DNA of 64,000 nt, from assembly GCF_014127485.1 (NCBI RefSeq), contig NZ_CP059903.1:1302001-1366000 (forward strand), written 5' to 3'. Source of the stretch: Nocardioides dongkuii (lineage in GTDB: Bacteria; Actinomycetota; Actinomycetes; Propionibacteriales; Nocardioidaceae). Below the pieces are notes generated by a model, which did not search any database, was not told the origin of the DNA, and was given only the letters and a program-made list of their open reading frames with translations. The translations under genes and the position numbers were made by a program. Of this stretch, positions 18,314 to 28,600 are shown piece after piece. The stretch's first letter is position 1; each line of letters opens with the position of its first letter.

Positions 18314-19135
18314 GTGACCACCGAGGACCGCGGGACCCCGCCTGTCGACAACGACGGCGCCGGGGACCCGCGGTCCTCGTCGTCTTCCGGGTCGTCTTCC
18401 GGGTCGTCCGCCGGGCCGGCGAAGCGCCGCAAGCTCTCGGCCTGGCAGGAGACCGTCGTCCTGCTGGTGGTGGCCGTGGCGCTCGCCGCGTTCGTGAAGG
18501 CGTTCCTCGTGCAGTCCTTCTACATCCCCTCGGAGTCGATGGAGCCCGGCCTGGTCCGCAACGACCGGATCGTGGTGCAGAAGCCGTCGTACTGGTTCGG
18601 CGGGGAGCCGCAGCGCGGCGACGTCGTCGTCTTCGAGGACCCGGGCGGCTGGCTGGACGCCGGCTCGTCCGGGCCGACCAGCCCGCTCAGCAAGGCGCTG
18701 GCCGCGGTCGGGCTCTACCCCACCGGCGGCCACCTGGTGAAGCGCGTGATCGGCGTCGAGGGCGACGTGATCGAGTGCTGCGACGACGAGGGCCGGCTGC
18801 TGGTCAACGGCGTGCCGGTCGAGGAGTCGGAGTACGCCGTGACCGACGGCGAGAAGTGCTTCGGCCCGATGCCGAACGGCGGCAGCGGCTGCCGCCAGGG
18901 CTGGACCGCGGGCCCGGTGCCCGAGGGCGAGCTGTTCGTGATGGGCGACAACCGCGCGCACTCCGCCGACTCCTCGGCGCGGCTGTGCCGGCCCGGGCGG
19001 GAGAGCTGCGCGACCGACCCGTTCGTCGACGAGGACCTCGTCGTCGGCCGGTTGCTGGCCCGGGTGTGGCCGGCCGACCGGTTCGACGTGACCGACGGCG
19101 TCGACGCGTTCGCCGACGTCCCCGACCCGTCCTGA
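18314..19135 (+). CDS. lepB: Signal peptidase I
   Basis: 273 residues, GTG start. A Ser/Gly/Asp-rich cytoplasmic N-tail of about 40 residues precedes one membrane helix (ETVVLLVVAVALAAFVKAF). The catalytic Ser is in YIPSESMEPGL and the general-base Lys in HLVKRVIGVEGD; box E is VMGDNRAHSADSS. It cleaves signal peptides on the outer face of the membrane. Several cysteines near ECCDDEG and CRPGRESC could form disulfides. Location between rplS and rnhB is conserved in actinobacteria. Confidence 0.96.
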   Translation: MTTEDRGTPPVDNDGAGDPRSSSSSGSSSGSSAGPAKRRKLSAWQETVVLLVVAVALAAFVKAFLVQSFYIPSESMEPGLVRNDRIVVQKPSYWFGGEPQRGDVVVFEDPGGWLDAGSSGPTSPLSKALAAVGLYPTGGHLVKRVIGVEGDVIECCDDEGRLLVNGVPVEESEYAVTDGEKCFGPMPNGGSGCRQGWTAGPVPEGELFVMGDNRAHSADSSARLCRPGRESCATDPFVDEDLVVGRLLARVWPADRFDVTDGVDAFADVPDPS

Positions 19136-19172
19136 CCCCGTCCCGCCCCACCCACGACGCGCTGGATCCCCG

Positions 19173-19850
19173 ATGAGCTTCCTCCCCCGAGGTGCGACCG
19201 TACGACGCGACGCCGGTCTCTACGGCTACGAGCGCGCGCTGCGCCGCCACGGCATCGAGCCGATCGCCGGCGTCGACGAGGCCGGTCGCGGAGCGTGCGC
19301 CGGGCCGCTCGTCGCCGGCGCGGCGATCCTGCCCGCCGGGCCGGCCGGGGTGGTCCCGGGGCTCGCGGACTCCAAGCTGCTCACCGAGCGGGCACGCGAG
19401 CGCTGCTACGACCAGATCGTGCGGCGGGCCCTGGCCTGGTCGGTGGTGGTCATCAGCCACGAGGAGTGCGACCGGCTGGGCATGCACGTCGCCAACATCG
19501 AGGCCCTGCGGCGCGCGGTCGCGCTGCTCGACCTGCCCCCGGCGTACGTGCTCACCGACGGGTTCCCCGTCGACGGGCTCGGCGTGCCCGGCCTCGCGGT
19601 CTGGAAGGGCGACCGGGTCGCCGCGTGCATCGCGGCCGCGTCGGTGCTCGCGAAGGTGACCCGCGACCGGCTGATGACCGAGCTGGACCGCGAGTGGCCG
19701 GCGTACGACTTCAAGACCCACAAGGGCTACATCACCGACGTGCACACCGCCGCGCTGGCCGAGCACGGCCCGTCGCCGGTGCACCGGATGCGGTTCGTCA
19801 ACGTGCGTCGGGCCGCCGGCCTGGAGTCGCCGCTAGAGTCGCACTCGTGA
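19173..19850 (+). CDS. rnhB: Ribonuclease HII
   Basis: 225 residues. The active-site signature IAGVDEAGRGACAGPLVAGA carries the DEAGRG carboxylates; the third acidic residue is in YVLTDGF and a further one lies in KVTRDRLM. It removes ribonucleotides embedded in DNA by cutting 5' of the ribo-residue. The C-terminal GYITDVHTAALAEHG is characteristic. The stop codon overlaps the start of the DUF2469 gene. Confidence 0.96.
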   Translation: MSFLPRGATVRRDAGLYGYERALRRHGIEPIAGVDEAGRGACAGPLVAGAAILPAGPAGVVPGLADSKLLTERARERCYDQIVRRALAWSVVVISHEECDRLGMHVANIEALRRAVALLDLPPAYVLTDGFPVDGLGVPGLAVWKGDRVAACIAAASVLAKVTRDRLMTELDREWPAYDFKTHKGYITDVHTAALAEHGPSPVHRMRFVNVRRAAGLESPLESHS

Positions 19851-20155
19851 GCGCCGAGGACCTCGAGAAGTACGAGACCGAGATGGAGCTGACGCTCTAT
19901 CGCGAGTACCGCGACGTCGTCGGCATCTTCAAGTACGTCGTCGAGACCGACCGCCGCTTCTACCTGTGCAACCAGGTGGACGTGAAGGCGCGCACCGAGG
20001 CCGGCGAGGTGTTCTTCGAGGTCTCGATGAGCGACGCCTGGGTCTGGGACATGTACCGCCCGGCGCGCTTCGCCAAGAACGTCAAGGTGCTGACGTTCAA
20101 GGACGTCAACGTCGAGGAGCTCACCCCCGCGGAGATCGACCCGCCCAAGCCGTAG
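19847..20155 (+). CDS. DUF2469 family protein
   Basis: 102 residues from GTG 19847, overlapping the rnhB stop as GTGA. The sequence starts SAEDLEKYETEMELTLYREY and is Asp/Glu-rich with aromatic clusters (DAWVWDMYRP). It belongs to a small actinobacterial family found beside rnhB and lepB; no function is known. A TAGAGT box 13 nt upstream could also drive it separately. Confidence 0.88.
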   Translation: MSAEDLEKYETEMELTLYREYRDVVGIFKYVVETDRRFYLCNQVDVKARTEAGEVFFEVSMSDAWVWDMYRPARFAKNVKVLTFKDVNVEELTPAEIDPPKP

Positions 20156-20266
20156 CGGGCCACCAGTCGTCCACAGGGGCTCCCCTGGAGGGGTTCGTCC
20201 CCAGGCCGAGGCGGCCGGACGCCTGCCGTCCCCGCCCCCGGCGAGGCTGACCGCAGGAGGTCAGCG

Positions 20267-20632
20267 ATGACGGGAACTACCACCAAGCAGGCGCTGGGCG
20301 CGTACGGCGAGTCGCTCGCCGCGCGGCACCTGACGGCGCAGGGCATGGTCCTGCTCGACCGCAACTGGCGCTGCGACGAGGGCGAGCTCGACCTGGTCCT
20401 GCGCGACCGCGACGTGCTCGTCGTGTGCGAGGTCAAGACGCGCAGCAGCGACCGGTGCGGGACCCCGCACGAGGCGATCACCGAGCCCAAGCTCGCGCGG
20501 CTGCGCCGGCTGGCGGTCCGCTGGCGCGAGGCGCACGGGATCGGGGCGGTGGAGATCCGTCTCGACCTGGTCGCGATCATCCGCCCGCGCCGCGGGGCCT
20601 CGAGCGTCGACCACGTGCGGGGGATCGGCTGA
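20267..20632 (+). CDS. YraN family (UPF0102) putative endonuclease
   Basis: 121 residues from ATG 20267 with an AGGAGG site. It has the YraN pattern GAYGESLAARHL, then the nuclease-like core CDEGELDLVLRDRDVLVVCEVKTR, that is E-x-D-x(n)-E-V-K as in PD-(D/E)XK enzymes. The stop overlaps the start of the YifB gene. YraN, YifB and DprA are often neighbours, suggesting a shared role in DNA handling, but YraN's activity is not established. Confidence 0.92.
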   Translation: MTGTTTKQALGAYGESLAARHLTAQGMVLLDRNWRCDEGELDLVLRDRDVLVVCEVKTRSSDRCGTPHEAITEPKLARLRRLAVRWREAHGIGAVEIRLDLVAIIRPRRGASSVDHVRGIG

Positions 20633-22233
20633 TGCCGTTCGCGACCGCCCGCACGGTGTCGCTGCAGGGCGCGCTCGGCCACCTGATCGACGTGCAGACC
20701 GACGTGTCGCCCGGTCAGGTCGGCACCACCCTGGTGGGGCGGCCGGACGCCTCGATCCACGAGGCCCGGGACCGGTGCCGGATGGCGATCGTCAACTCCT
20801 CGCTCACGTGGCCGGCGACCAAGCGGATCACGATCCTGCTCTCCCCGGCCGACCTGCCCAAGAGGGGCACGCACTTCGACCTGGCCATCGCGGTCTCGGT
20901 GCTGGCGGCCGACGGGCGGCTGCCGGGCACCGCTCTCGGGGGCACGGTGCTGATCGGGGAGCTGACGCTCGACGGAGGGCTGCGGTCGGTCGCGGGGGTG
21001 CTGCCCATGGTGCTGGCCGCAGCCGACCGCGGCATCCACCGCGTGTTCGTGCCCGAGCCGCAGGCCGCGGAGGCAGCGATGGTGCCCGGGATGGAGGTGC
21101 TCGGGGTGCGGTCGCTGGCCCAGGTCGTCGCCGAGCTCCGCGGCGAGGAGGTGCCGCCCGCTCCGCCGGTGGCGGCCGCGTCGGGCAGCCGGCTGCTGTC
21201 GTGGCGGGGCGAGGAGCGGATGGACGAGATGGATCTCGCCGACCTCGTCGGCATGGTCGACGGCCGGTTCGCGATCGAGGTGGCGGCCGCGGGTGGCCAC
21301 CACGTGATGCTCTCCGGACCCCAGGGCGCCGGGAAGACCAGCATCGCCGAGCGGATCCCGACCGTGCTGCCCGACCTGACCCCCGAGGAGTCGCTGGAGC
21401 TCACCGCCCTGCACTCGCTCGCCGGGGTGCTCGACCCGAGCGACGGCATGATCCGCCGCCCGGCCTTCCTCGCACCGCACCACGACGCCAGCAAGGCCGC
21501 CCTGGTCGGCGGCGGCACCGGCCAGGTGCGACCGGGCGCGGTCAGTCTCGCCCACGCCGGCGTGCTCTTCCTCGACGAGTTCCCGCTGTTCCGCAGCGAC
21601 GCCATCGAGGCGCTCCGACAACCCCTCGAGAACGGCGACGTGGTGATCGCCCGCACCGACGAGCAGGTCCGGTTGCCGGCTCGCGGCATGGTCGTGCTCG
21701 CGTGCAACCCCTGCCCGTGTGGGGACTTCACGCCGAACGCGACGACCAACCGGTGCCGGTGCAAGGAGGTCGCCCGCCGCGACTACCGCGCCAAGATCAC
21801 CGGCCCGGTCGCCGACCGCGTCGACATCCTGCGCCACGTGGAGCCGTTGCAGCCGTTCGAGCGCAGCGACCGCTTCTCCGTGCCGGAGGGGTCGGCAGCC
21901 GTGCGGGTGCGGGTGGCCGCCGCCCGAGCCCGCCAGCGAGAGCGCTACGACGGGGAGGGATGGCGGCTCAACGCCCACGTCCCCGGGGCGGCGCTGCGCG
22001 ATCGCTGGCCGCTGGACGCCGCCGGGCGCGACCGGCTCGACAGCGACGTCTACGACGCCAAGATCACCTCACGCGGCGCGGTCCGCGTGCACCGCCTGGC
22101 CTGGACGATCCTCGACCTCCAGGGGCCGAGCGATCCGCGGCGGCGACCCGGGGCCGAGGAGGTCGAGACCGCCCTCGCCCTGCGCCGAGGTGACGCGCTG
22201 GCGCTCCGGGTCCTGCAGCGGCGGGCGTCGTGA
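20632..22233 (+). CDS. YifB family Mg-chelatase-like AAA+ ATPase (ComM homologue)
   Basis: 533 residues from ATG 20632, overlapping the yraN stop by one base. An N-terminal Lon-protease-like domain (about 1-165) is followed by the AAA+ module with Walker A GPQGAGKTS, Walker B VLFLDEFPLF and the zinc-like CNPCPCGDF. Family member ComM is a hexameric helicase promoting branch migration of incoming DNA during natural transformation. The next gene is dprA, also a transformation protein. Whether this organism takes up DNA is not shown. Confidence 0.93.
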   Translation: MPFATARTVSLQGALGHLIDVQTDVSPGQVGTTLVGRPDASIHEARDRCRMAIVNSSLTWPATKRITILLSPADLPKRGTHFDLAIAVSVLAADGRLPGTALGGTVLIGELTLDGGLRSVAGVLPMVLAAADRGIHRVFVPEPQAAEAAMVPGMEVLGVRSLAQVVAELRGEEVPPAPPVAAASGSRLLSWRGEERMDEMDLADLVGMVDGRFAIEVAAAGGHHVMLSGPQGAGKTSIAERIPTVLPDLTPEESLELTALHSLAGVLDPSDGMIRRPAFLAPHHDASKAALVGGGTGQVRPGAVSLAHAGVLFLDEFPLFRSDAIEALRQPLENGDVVIARTDEQVRLPARGMVVLACNPCPCGDFTPNATTNRCRCKEVARRDYRAKITGPVADRVDILRHVEPLQPFERSDRFSVPEGSAAVRVRVAAARARQRERYDGEGWRLNAHVPGAALRDRWPLDAAGRDRLDSDVYDAKITSRGAVRVHRLAWTILDLQGPSDPRRRPGAEEVETALALRRGDALALRVLQRRAS

Positions 22234-23384
22234 GCGCCGCCCTGGCGCCCGAGGCCGAGCGGCTGGCCCGGGTCGGCCTGGCCCAGCTGACCGAGCCGGG
22301 CGATCCCCGGGTCGCCGCCGTGGTGGCCGAGGCAGGGGCGCAGGTGCTGTACGCCGACGTCCTCCGCCAGCGTGCCGACCGCACGACCCGGCAGATCCGG
22401 GAGGACGCGGAGAGCAGGCTGGGCGGCAGGGACCCGGCCGACGAGCTCGCGGACGCCGCCAAGGCCGGCCTGCGCTTCGTCGTTCCCGGCGACGAGGAGT
22501 GGCCCTCCCAGCTCGAGGACCTCGCGCACGCCCCCGCCCTGCAGCAGCGCGGCGGGCCGCCCTTGGGGCTGTGGGTGCGCGGACCGGTCCGCCTGGACAC
22601 GCTCGCCGGGTCCGTCGCCGTCGTCGGCTCCCGCTCGGCGACGTCGTACGGCGGCGACGCCGCCGGGCTGATCGCGGCCGTGGTCGCCCGCGCAGGATGC
22701 CCGATCGTGTCCGGGGCCGCCTACGGCATCGACCAGGCCGCGCACCGGGGCGCGCTCGGAGGTGGTGGCACCACCGTCGCCGTGCTCGCGTGCGGAGCCG
22801 ACCGGATCTACCCCGAGGGTCACCGCGACCTGCTGGAGCACCTGGCCCGGGAGGGGGCCGTGATCTCGGAGACCCGGCCCGGTGGTGCGCCGATGCGGAT
22901 CAGGTTCCTGAGCCGCAACCGGATCATCGCGGCGCTCGCTGCCGGCACCGTGCTGGTCGAGGCGGCGGTCCGCAGCGGGGCCCTCAACACCGCCAACTGG
23001 GCGGGCCGGCTGAACCGGCCGGTGATGGGGGTGCCCGGGCCGATCACCAGTGCCCCGTCCCAGGGGGTGCACCAGCTGCTCCGCAGCGGGGCCGCGACCC
23101 TGGTCACCTCCGGGTCGGAGGTCCTGGACGTCGTGTCGCCCGCCGGGGAGCACGTCGTGGAGGAGCCACGGGGACGTGAGCGGTCCCGCGACCGCTTGTC
23201 CTCCCAAGACCGGCAGGTGCTCGACGCGGTGCCCGTCCGGCACGGAGCCGGCACCCACTCGATCGCCCGGGCCGCCGGCCTGGCGATGCTGACCGTGGCC
23301 TCGGCGCTGGAGCGGCTGCGCGGGGGCGGCTATGTCGAGAAGGACGAGGGCGGATGGCGGCTCGCCGCGCTCGCTCACGACTAG
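22230..23384 (+). CDS. dprA: DNA-processing protein DprA
   Basis: 384 residues; GTG overlapping the yifB stop by 4 bp. The extended Rossmann fold carries AVVGSRSATSYG, VSGAAYGIDQAAHRGAL, AVLACGADRIYPEGH and the Arg-rich FLSRNRIIAALA. A C-terminal winged helix (about 320-384) is present. DprA loads RecA on single-stranded DNA. The cluster yraN-yifB-dprA-xerC is conserved in actinobacteria. Confidence 0.95.
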   Translation: MSAALAPEAERLARVGLAQLTEPGDPRVAAVVAEAGAQVLYADVLRQRADRTTRQIREDAESRLGGRDPADELADAAKAGLRFVVPGDEEWPSQLEDLAHAPALQQRGGPPLGLWVRGPVRLDTLAGSVAVVGSRSATSYGGDAAGLIAAVVARAGCPIVSGAAYGIDQAAHRGALGGGGTTVAVLACGADRIYPEGHRDLLEHLAREGAVISETRPGGAPMRIRFLSRNRIIAALAAGTVLVEAAVRSGALNTANWAGRLNRPVMGVPGPITSAPSQGVHQLLRSGAATLVTSGSEVLDVVSPAGEHVVEEPRGRERSRDRLSSQDRQVLDAVPVRHGAGTHSIARAAGLAMLTVASALERLRGGGYVEKDEGGWRLAALAHD

Positions 23385-23400
23385 GGGGTGCTGTCGTTCC

Positions 23401-23406
23401 TAGACT
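23401..23406 (+). promoter_or_regulatory. -10 box of xerC
   Basis: TAGACT begins 12 nt before the xerC GTG at 23413, the spacing expected for a leaderless transcript. Confidence 0.45.
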
Positions 23407-23412
23407 CGGGAG

Positions 23413-24342
23413 GTGACCGACGAGCGTGAGCTGCCCGAGGCGTTCGCGCGGCTGCTGGGGGAGTACGAGCGCCACCTCGTCTCCGAGCGCGACCTCGCGC
23501 CGCACACCGTGCGGGCCTACCTCACCGACCTCGCCGGCCTGCTCGAGCACGCGCACCGGATGGGCATCCAGGACGTCACCGAGCTCGACCTGCGGACGCT
23601 GCGCAGCTGGCTGGCCAAGCAGCAGACCCTCGGCCGCTCCCGCACCACCCTCGCCCGGCGGGCGACCGCGGCGCGGGTCTTCACCGCCTGGCTCGCCCGG
23701 ACCGGCCGGGTCGAGGTCGACCCCGGAGCCAGCCTCGGCTCGCCGAAGGCGCACTCGGTCCTCCCGTCGGTGCTGCGCGTCGACGAGGCGCGCGACCTGA
23801 TCGCCGCCGCCACCGAGATCGCCGACGACGGCAGCCCGCTAGGGCTCCGCGACGTGGCCATGCTGGAGCTGCTCTACGCCACCGGCATCCGCGTCGGCGA
23901 GCTCGCCGGCCTCGACGTCGACGACGTCGACGCCGACCGCAACGTCGTTCGCGTGTTCGGCAAGGGGCGCAAGGAGCGCACGGTGCCCTACGGGCGTCCC
24001 GCGGCGCGGGCCCTGCAGTTCTGGCTCAAGCAGGGCCGGCCGCTGGTCGCCCGCGAGGGGTCGGGAGCGGCCCTGTTCCTCGGCGCCCGCGGCGGCCGGA
24101 TCGACCAGCGTGCCGTCCGCACGCTGGTGCACCGGCGGATCGCCGACGTCCCCGGCGCCCCCGACATCGGCCCGCACGCCCTGCGCCACAGTGCGGCCAC
24201 GCACCTGCTGGAGGGCGGCGCCGACCTGCGCTCGGTGCAGGAGCTGCTCGGGCACGCCTCGCTGGCCACCACCCAGCGGTACACGCACGTCACCACCGAC
24301 CGGCTGCGCCGCGCCTACCAGCAGGCGCACCCCCGCGCCTGA
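23413..24342 (+). CDS. xerC: Tyrosine recombinase XerC
   Basis: 309 residues, GTG start. An N-terminal SAM-like domain is followed by the catalytic domain with all active residues: Arg in [11 protein letters not shown], Lys in [21 protein letters not shown] (His-x2-Arg), and the His/Tyr pair in [14 protein letters not shown]. Length and position next to dprA mark it as the housekeeping dimer-resolution recombinase rather than a phage integrase. Confidence 0.94.
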   Translation: MTDERELPEAFARLLGEYERHLVSERDLAPHTVRAYLTDLAGLLEHAHRMGIQDVTELDLRTLRSWLAKQQTLGRSRTTLARRATAARVFTAWLARTGRVEVDPGASLGSPKAHSVLPSVLRVDEARDLIAAATEIADDGSPLGLRDVAMLELLYATGIRVGELAGLDVDDVDADRNVVRVFGKGRKERTVPYGRPAARALQFWLKQGRPLVAREGSGAALFLGARGGRIDQRAVRTLVHRRIADVPGAPDIGPHALRHSAATHLLEGGADLRSVQELLGHASLATTQRYTHVTTDRLRRAYQQAHPRA

Positions 24343-24375
24343 CGACAAGGACGCGTCAGCGGGCGTCGCGAGGCC

Positions 24376-24963
24376 TCACCAGTCGAGCGCCAGCAGCGGC
24401 GGCCGCCACGCGACGTACGCCGCGGTGCTCCCCGGACCGGCCCGGCCCGCCCGCGCCACCGGCTCGTCGCGCCACAGCGGCAGCAGGCGCACGGGGCCGC
24501 CGCCGACCAGGCGCAGCGGGTCGAGGTACGTCGAGGCGCCCTCGATCCACCCCCAGTGCAGGCACGCGCGGGGGGCGCAGTGCGAGCGGGCGGCCTGGAG
24601 GACGCCGAGGGGAGCGCCCGCAGCGACCTGGGTCCCGACCGTCACCGAGGCGGTCACCGGCTCGTACGTCGTGCGGGTCCCGCCGTGGTCGACGACCAGC
24701 ACCCCCCGACCGGCCAGCGAACCGGCGAAGGAGACCGTGCCGGGCAGCGCCGCCCGGACCCGCTGGCCCACGCTGCCGAGCAGGTCGACCCCCCGGTGGC
24801 CCGGCCCCCACGGGTCCGCCGGGGGGTCGAACGGCGCGACGACCTCGGGCTCGGGCGCGAGCGGCCAGGTGCCGACCGGTTCCTCCTCGGGGCCGGCACC
24901 GGCGCCGGGGACGGCCGCGCCCAGCAGGACCAGGGTCAGGACGAGGGCTGCAAGGGTGCGCAT
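24376..24963 (-). CDS. Secreted M23 family peptidase-like protein
   Basis: 195 residues with an N-terminal signal peptide (hydrophobic, cleavage around residue 23). The M23 fold shows HRGVDLLG (His-x3-Asp zinc ligands) and CLHWGW. The usual HxH is here Cys-Leu-His, so the zinc-binding His is kept but the first catalytic His is replaced. It either acts with reduced activity or binds peptidoglycan only. It is convergent with xerC. A CACGCT box begins 12 nt before the ATG. Confidence 0.85.
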   Translation of the reverse strand: MRTLAALVLTLVLLGAAVPGAGAGPEEEPVGTWPLAPEPEVVAPFDPPADPWGPGHRGVDLLGSVGQRVRAALPGTVSFAGSLAGRGVLVVDHGGTRTTYEPVTASVTVGTQVAAGAPLGVLQAARSHCAPRACLHWGWIEGASTYLDPLRLVGGGPVRLLPLWRDEPVARAGRAGPGSTAAYVAWRPPLLALDW

Positions 24964-25062
24964 GCGGTCAGCGTGCGCGCGACCGGCGCCGTCGGTCGCC
25001 GGCGCGTGCTGACCTCGGGAGATCCCCGTCGCGGACCGCCCCTGTGGACGACTCCCGGGCGG

Positions 25063-25524
25063 TCAGCCCGAGAACCCGCCGTCCTCGACCAGTCCCCGCA
25101 GCGCCCGCTCCACCGCCGCCATGCCGACGGCCAGCGCCTCCAGCTCGTCGTCGGCGAGCCTCTCGAGCACGGCCTGGCGGTGCTGCAGCTGGATCGAGGC
25201 GACCTCGCTGACGGCCAGCTCGCCGGCCTCGGTCGCGCGCAGGTGCTTGACCCGGCGGTCCTCGGCGTAGGGCTCCTGGCGCAGGAGACCGTGGTCGACG
25301 AGGCGGCCGACCAGCCCGGAGACGGTCGCGGCGCTCACGCCCAGCTCGTCGGCCACGTCGTGGGCGGTCAGCGGCGGCCGGTGGACCGCGAGCAGCAGCA
25401 CCTTCAGCTGCTGGATCGAGAGCTCGGTCGCGACCACCGCGTCGATGCGCACCCTCATGCTGAGCTCCTCGACCATCCGGAGGCTCGCGTCGAGCGAGTC
25501 GAGGTGCTGAGGGCGGTCGCTCAC
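25063..25524 (-). CDS. MarR family transcriptional regulator
   Basis: 153 residues from GTG 25524; the frame could extend to 25578, but that would run through the operator. The winged helix is LTAHDVADELGVSAATVSGLVGRLVDHGLL followed by the wing DRRVKHLRATEAG. Dimer helices lie at both ends. It diverges from an RND efflux gene, and a 17-bp palindrome lies between them, so it is probably a repressor of the pump responding to a small ligand. A TATTCT box starts 13 nt before the GTG. Confidence 0.88.
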   Translation of the reverse strand: MSDRPQHLDSLDASLRMVEELSMRVRIDAVVATELSIQQLKVLLLAVHRPPLTAHDVADELGVSAATVSGLVGRLVDHGLLRQEPYAEDRRVKHLRATEAGELAVSEVASIQLQHRQAVLERLADDELEALAVGMAAVERALRGLVEDGGFSG

Positions 25525-25531
25525 GACCTCG

Positions 25532-25537
25532 AGAATA
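25532..25537 (-). promoter_or_regulatory. -10 box of the MarR gene
   Basis: TATTCT on the minus strand starts 13 nt before the GTG at 25524, consistent with a leaderless mRNA. The MarR palindrome begins 4 bp further upstream. Confidence 0.5.
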
Positions 25538-25540
25538 CCC

Positions 25541-25557
25541 GTTAGGCTCAGGCTAAC
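25541..25557. promoter_or_regulatory. MarR-type palindromic operator
   Basis: GTTAGgCTcAGgCTAAC is a 17-bp inverted repeat with only the marked central positions unpaired. It contains TAGGCT (25543-25548), a likely -10 box for the RND gene, so bound repressor would block both divergent promoters. Confidence 0.75.
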
Positions 25558-25604
25558 TATCGCCCCCGGGTGATCCACGTCTGCACCACACAGGAGTCCC
25601 GCTC

Positions 25605-28600
25605 GTGGGCAATCTCGCCTCGTTCTCCCTGCGCAACCGCGCCCTCGTGGCCCTCGCGACCGTCATGGTCGCGATCTTCGGCGGCATCTCGCTGGGCTCG
25701 CTCAAGATGGAGCTCATCCCCAACCTGGAGTTCCCGGCGGTCGGCGTCGTGGTGCCGTACGCCGGGGCCTCGCCCGAGGCCGTGGAGCAGGAGATCGCCG
25801 CGCCCGTCGAGGACGCGGTCGCCGGCGTGGACGGGCTGGAGGAGGTCTCCTCGACGTCCTCGAGCGGCTCCGCCCTGGTGCTGGTCACCCTGGAGTACGG
25901 CACCGACCTCGACGTCGCCCAGCAGGAGGTGGAGTCCGCGGTCGCCGACCTGGAGACGCTGCCCGACGGGGTCGAGCCGGTCGTCTTCGCCGGCAGCTTC
26001 GACCAGTTCCCGGTCGTCCAGCTCTCGGTGACCTCGGACGAGGACCCCGCGAGCCTCGCCGACGCGGTCGACCGGATCGTGGTCCCGGAGTTCGAGGACG
26101 TCGAGGGCGTGCGCCAGGTGACGGTGACCGGCGCGCCGGAGGACCGGGTCGAGATCACCCTCCGGCCGACCGCCGCCGCGAGCGGGGTGACGGCCGCGAC
26201 CATCTCGCAGGCCCTCGGGAGCAACGCCTCCATGGTGCCCGCGGGGAGCATCGACGACGGCGACACCTCGCTCTCGGTGCAGGTCGGGGCGACGCCGACC
26301 ACGCTGGCCGGGCTGAAGGCCGTCGCGGTCACGCTGCCCGACGGCGGCACGCAGCCGTTGGCCCAGCTCGCCACGGTCGAGGTCGGCCAGGCCGCGCCCA
26401 CGTCGTACGCGCGGACCGACGGCTCGCCCAGCCTCTCGATCGGCATCACCAAGACCCCCGACGGCAACACCGTCGACATCTCCCACGCGGTCGCCGACCT
26501 GATGCCGGAGCTCGAGGAGAAGCTCGGCGACGACGCGTCGTTCGCGGTCGCCTTCGACCAGGCGCCGTTCATCGAGCAGTCCGTCCACGACCTGACGACC
26601 GAGGGCGGTCTCGGCCTCTTCTTCGCCGTGGTCGTGATCCTCATCTTCCTGTTCTCCGTGCGCTCGACGCTGGTGACCGCCATCTCGATCCCGCTCTCGC
26701 TGCTGGTGACCCTGATCGGGCTCCACCTCGGCGGCTACACGCTCAACATCCTCACGCTCGGGGCGCTGACGGTCGCGATCGGACGCGTCGTCGACGACTC
26801 GATCGTCGTCATCGAGAACATCAAGCGGCACCTGTCGTACGGCGAGGAGAAGCTCGCGGCGATCACCACCGCCGTGCGCGAGGTGGCCGGGGCGATCACG
26901 TCCTCGACGATCGCGACGGCCGCGGTGTTCCTGCCGATCGGCATCGTCGGCGGCCAGGTCGGGGAACTCTTCCGGCCGTTCGCGGTGACCGTGGCGCTGG
27001 CCCTGATGGCCTCGCTGCTGGTCGCGCTCACGATCATCCCGGTCCTGGCGTTCTGGTTCCTGAAGGCCCCCGACGGCCCGGTCGACGTCCAGGCGGTCAA
27101 GGCCGAGGCCGAGGCGAAGGAGGAGCGCAGCTGGCTGCGCCGGATCTACGACCCGGCCCTGGGCTGGGTCCTCGGGCGCCCGTGGCTCACGGTCGGTCTC
27201 GCGTTCGCGCTGCTGCTCGGCACCCTCGCGCTCGCGCCGCTCATCAAGACCAACTTCCTGGGCAGCAGCGGGCAGAACACGCTGACGGTCACCCAGGAGC
27301 TCGAGCCGGGCGCGAGCCTGGGCCGCCAGGACGAGGCGGCCCGCGAGGTCGAGGAGACCCTGCTGGGCGTGGACGAGGTCGAGACCGTCCAGACCTCGGT
27401 CGGCGCCGGGCCGATGGCGGCGTTCGACGGCGGCGCCACCTCCTTCGCCCTGACCCTCGACGAGGAGGCCGACGCCGACGCCGTGGCCGACGACCTCGAG
27501 GAGCAGCTCGGGTCCGCCGACGGCGAGGTGACCGTGAGCGCCAGCGACTCCTCGTTCAGCTCCGCGCTCGAGGTCGTGGTCACCGCGACCGAGCAGGAGT
27601 CCCTCGACGAGGCGGCGACGCTGGTCGCCGAGGAGCTCGCCACGGTCGACGGCATCGGGGTCGTGACCTCGGACGCCGCCGCGGCGCAGCCGATCCTCTC
27701 GGTGCAGCCGCGCGAGCAGGCGGCCGCCTCCGGCCTGACGCCGTCGGTCCTCGGGCAACTGCTGGCCCAGACCCTCAGCCAGCCGCCGATCGCCCGTGCG
27801 TCGGTCGACGGCGAGCAGCTCGACGTGGTGATGGCGGCGGGGGAGAAGCCGGCCTCGGTCGAGGCGCTGCGCGGGCTGCCCGTCGGCGACGGCTCGGCGA
27901 CCCTGGGCCAGGTGGCCGAGGTCGAGGAGCAGCGCGTCGCCACGACCATCACCCGTGCCGACGGCGAGCGGACGGTGACCATCACCGCCGAGCCGGAGGC
28001 CGACGACCTCGGATCGGTCACGGCCGACGTCGAGGCGCTCCTCGACGACCTCGACCTCCCCGAGGGCACCGACGTCGCGCTCGGCGGCGTCTCCGAGGAG
28101 CAGGCCGAGGCGTTCGCCCAGCTCGGTCTCGCCCTGCTCGTCGCGATCGCGATCGTCTACCTGGTCATGGTCGGCACGTTCCGCTCCCTCGTGCAGCCGC
28201 TGATCCTGCTGGTCTCGGTCCCGTTCGCGGCGACCGGCGCCTTGCTGCTGCTGGTGGTCACCGGGGTCCCGCTGGGGGTGGCGTCCCTGATCGGGGCGCT
28301 GATGCTGATCGGCGTGGTGGTGACCAACGCGATCGTCCTGATCGACCTGGTCAACCAGTACCGCGAGGACGGCGCCGGCGTCCGGGAGGCGCTGACCGAG
28401 GGCGGAGGCAAGCGGCTGCGGCCGATCGTGATGACGGCCGCCGCCACGATCCTGGCGCTGACCCCGATGGCCTTCGGGGTGACGGGCGGGAGCGCGTTCA
28501 TCTCCCAGCCGCTCGCGATCGTGGTGATCGGCGGGCTGATCTCCTCCACGGTGCTCACCCTGCTCCTCGTGCCGACGCTCTACCTGCTGGTCGAGCGGCG

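Noticed and set aside
23413..24342. Tyrosine recombinase considered as an island integrase
   Set aside because: Size, all motifs and position after dprA match housekeeping XerC; no attachment-site repeats or mobile genes nearby.
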